A stretch of 7,383 bases of DNA, taken from Xanthobacteraceae bacterium (lineage in GTDB: Bacteria > Pseudomonadota > Alphaproteobacteria > Rhizobiales > Xanthobacteraceae). Location of the stretch: positions 1-7,383 of the forward strand of contig JASHRR010001191.1 in assembly GCA_030037185.1 (NCBI GenBank). Reading direction: 5' to 3'. The position numbers were made by a program, and so were the translations under genes. Positions 5,349 through 7,383 of the stretch are shown piece after piece (position 1 is the first letter of the stretch; the number at the start of each line of letters is the position of its first letter). The notes beneath the pieces were generated by a model. It was not told the DNA's origin. It saw only the letters and a program-made list of their open reading frames with translations, and did not search any database.

Positions 5349-6988
5349 ATGAAGAAGCCAACCCTTCGCAATGCTGCCCTCCCCACGGCTGCCACCAGCG
5401 CTGAGGCGCAGACCACGTTGGCGCTCGACAACACGCCAATGAGCGAGATCATCGATGCGTTGGCCAGTAGGCGGGTCACCGCCACGGCGCTGACCAATAG
5501 CTATCTCGCGCGCATCCAGGCTTACGACCGCGACGGGCCGAAGCTCAACTCCGTGCGCGAGCTCAATCCCGATGCGCTCGCGATCGCGGGCAAGCTCCAC
5601 AACGCCAAGCCCTCGGTCGAACAGCCGCTGGCCGGCGTGCCGATACTGGTGAAGGACAACATTTCCACGGGCGACAAACAGCCGACTACAGCGGGCTCGC
5701 TGGCGCTGGAAGGCGCGCGCGCAAGGAGTGACGCCACCGTCGTGAGGCTGCTGCGCAACGCCGGCGCGGAGATCCTCGGAAAGGCGAACCTGACGGAGTT
5801 CGCCAACATGCTCGCGATCGACATGCCCTCAGGCTACTCCTCGCTCGGCGGCCAGGTGAAGAACCCTACGCGCCGGCGCTTCTAGACGATCATGGCATCC
5901 CGATTGTGTCGCCCGGCGGCTCGAGTTCAGGTTCCGCGGTAGCGGTGGCGGCCGGTCTGTGTGCCGCCTCGATCGGCAGCGAGACTTCGGGCTCACTGCT
6001 GTATCCCGCCAGCCAAAATGGTGTCGTCACCGTGAAACCGACTGTCGGACTGATCAGTCGGGCCGGCATCCTGCCGACCTCGCACAGCCAGGACACCGCG
6101 GGACCGTTGACGCGTACCGTGCGCGACGCAGCGATGCTCCTGAACGTGCTGGCGGCCAAGGACCCGCTCGACCCGGCATCGCGACGGCAGAGACGGCCGG
6201 CCGATTACACCGCCGACCTGGTGCCGGATGCCATGAAGGGAGCGCGCATCGGCGTGCCGAGTGATCCCGGCGACCCGTTGAACGATTGCTACTACGGCAA
6301 GCTGCCACCCATGTGGTCCAAGGTGATCGCCGATGCATTCAAGGTACTGGAGGATTTGGGCGCCGTCATCGTGCGCGCGAACATGCCGACGCTGGGCTGG
6401 ATCGGCGGGCCGGGCACGACCATGGCCGTGCTAAACCGCAATCCGCTGAGCCGGCACAAAGGCAATCGAGCGACACCGCCGATCGTCTTCCTATACGAAT
6501 TGAAGCGCGATCTCAATCTTTACCTGAAAGATTGGGCTACCAACACCAGGATCAAGACTATCGCCGATATCATCGCCTTCAACGAGGCGAACGCCGTTAA
6601 GGCGCTACGCTTCGGCCAGGACCTGTTCCTCGCTGCCAACATCACCAGAGGCGATTTAAGCGAGCGCGAGTACAAATCGGCGCGTGCCATGGACCTGCTC
6701 GCCGCCAAGACGCGCGGCATGGATGCCTACATGAACCAGCACAAGCTCGACGCGGTGCTGTTTGCTGGCAGCGTAGGCGCCTCGATCGCCGCGAAGGCGG
6801 GCTATCCGAGCGTCATGGTGCCAGGCGGCTTCATCTCGGGATTCGACGGTAAGGATACGCCTGAATATCCGCTCGGCATGACCTTCGCAGGCCGCGCTTG
6901 GAGCGAGCACAAGCTCCTGCGTCTGGCGTACGCCTTCGAGCAGGCATCCAACATACGAAGGCCGCCGCCCGGCTTGCTCGCCCCTTAG
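5349..6988 (+). pseudogene. Amidase signature family amidase, broken by a one-base frameshift
   Basis: Repaired, this would encode about 546 residues, usual for secreted amidases of the family, which hydrolyse amide bonds with a Ser-cisSer-Lys triad. The catalytic Lys is K102 in GVPILVKDN. The frame reaches Asn172-Pro and then goes astray at about 5866, where one base is missing; it hits TAG at 5883..5885. In the next frame homology continues at once with [20 protein letters not shown], placing the cis-Ser near 192 (first Ser of GGSSSGS), the nucleophile near 216 (GSETSGS), and later the conserved [20 protein letters not shown] block. The frame then runs to TAG at 6986..6988. The ATG at 5349 has AAAGG five bases upstream and is followed by MKKPTLRNAALPTAATSAEA, which ends in an AEA cleavage-like site but lacks a proper hydrophobic core, so export may also be impaired. 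Neither fragment holds the whole triad. A sequencing error or recoding is possible; the rest is well preserved, so any inactivation is recent. Confidence 0.88.
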
Positions 6989-7271
6989 ACTGAGATGCTC
7001 TTCTTGGCACAAGATCTTCGGCGAGATTTAGCCGGCGTTTTGCACTATTTGCCGTTGAGAGTGTCGGGAGAGCAGCAGCAACGCGGCCTTGAAAGCCGCC
7101 AATGCCTTGCCCCGCGTGTGGTGATCATCGACGCGAGATCTCCGACACAGGATCGACCAAGTTGCGAGCGGCGCCGGGTCGGCCGTATGCGAAGTTCGCA
7201 ATTTGAGGTTCCGTCATGTTGTGCGGCGCAAGACTCGACAGTGGATTCGTCCCAATCTGACCTACCGCTGT

Positions 7272-7285
7272 CCACTTGCGCGGTG
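7272..7285. repeat. 14-base direct repeat, copy 2
   Basis: This is the second exact copy of CCACTTGCGCGGTG, also found at 4960..4973. The two copies bracket the amidase pseudogene at a distance of about 2.3 kb. No target-site duplication or terminal inverted repeats of an insertion element accompany them. Confidence 0.4.
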
Positions 7286-7307
7286 TTCGCCATTGTGGCT
7301 CCGACCG

Positions 7308-7326
7308 GCCGCCGGTGACCGGCGGC
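7308..7326. repeat. 19-base palindrome, 9-base arms
   Basis: GCCGCCGGT and ACCGGCGGC flank a single G in a perfect inverted repeat. It could be an operator or a tight GC-rich hairpin, but no T run follows on either strand, so it is not a standard terminator. It lies 26 bases before an ATG at 7352 near the window edge. Confidence 0.45.
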
Positions 7327-7383
7327 ACATCAAAGCTCACGCGGGGCCATCATGCCTGATCCGCTTGCCAGTGCGGCTCTGAC

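Larger units (their letters stand above)
6989..7383. other. Right-end stretch without a recognised gene
   Basis: Downstream of the amidase I see no convincing gene in about 395 bases. Minus-strand frames (7340..7125, 7293..7045) and one plus frame (6995..7318) overlap one another and match no known family. An ATG at 7352 reads MPDPLASAAL to the window edge with a GGGG eight bases upstream; it could begin a gene, but ten codons cannot support a call. No clear terminator with a T run follows the amidase stop codon. Confidence 0.4.

Noticed and set aside
4960..7285. A composite transposon or insertion element bounded by the 14-base repeat
   Set aside because: The repeats are short and direct, no transposase is present, and there are no terminal inverted repeats or target duplications.
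1..7383. CRISPR array, tRNA, rRNA or riboswitch
   Set aside because: No regularly spaced repeats, no tRNA-like T-loop and anticodon arrangement, and no conserved RNA motif were seen on reading either strand.

Overview
The window looks like an accessory or decaying stretch of an alphaproteobacterial chromosome, most likely Rhizobiales and plausibly Bradyrhizobium or a near relative. This rests on GC-rich coding sequence, on family resemblances I recognise (a divergent GroEL paralog, a small secreted EF-hand protein, DUF2267 and DUF3775 proteins), and on several long stretches without genes. The genus is an inference and not proven.

Layout. On the minus strand at the left, a DUF2267 gene (770..327) is followed after 7 bases by a DUF3775 gene (319..1, running off the window), a tight two-gene operon. 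Upstream on the same strand is a wrecked groEL paralog (2010..1398). It keeps its ribosome binding site, start codon and first 16 or so codons, has lost about 320 central codons, and carries two further frameshifts in its C-terminal third. Divergent from it is an intact gene for a small exported EF-hand protein (2411..2806). A gene-poor stretch (2807..3447) follows.

Centre. An NmrA-type NAD(P)-binding oxidoreductase (4287..3448, minus) and a MarR-family regulator (4332..4814, plus) are divergently transcribed from a 44-base gap. A palindrome (4313..4326) covers the likely -10 elements of both promoters, a typical layout for a MarR repressor controlling itself and its neighbour. The marR promoter places the transcription start on or beside the start codon, so its mRNA may be leaderless.

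Right. After a 534-base gap lies a secreted-type amidase of the amidase signature family (5349..6988), broken by an apparent one-base deletion between its catalytic Lys and its two catalytic Ser residues. The last ~395 bases hold no recognisable gene, but contain a 19-base palindrome and a second copy of a 14-base word from near position 4960.

Overall the window mixes working genes with two recognisable pseudogenes and about 2.5 kb of unassigned sequence. I see no CRISPR array, RNA gene, insertion sequence or complete new system. The strongest leads are the compact MarR/NmrA switch with its possible leaderless regulator mRNA, the internally deleted groEL paralog beside DUF2267/DUF3775 genes, and the amidase frameshift.
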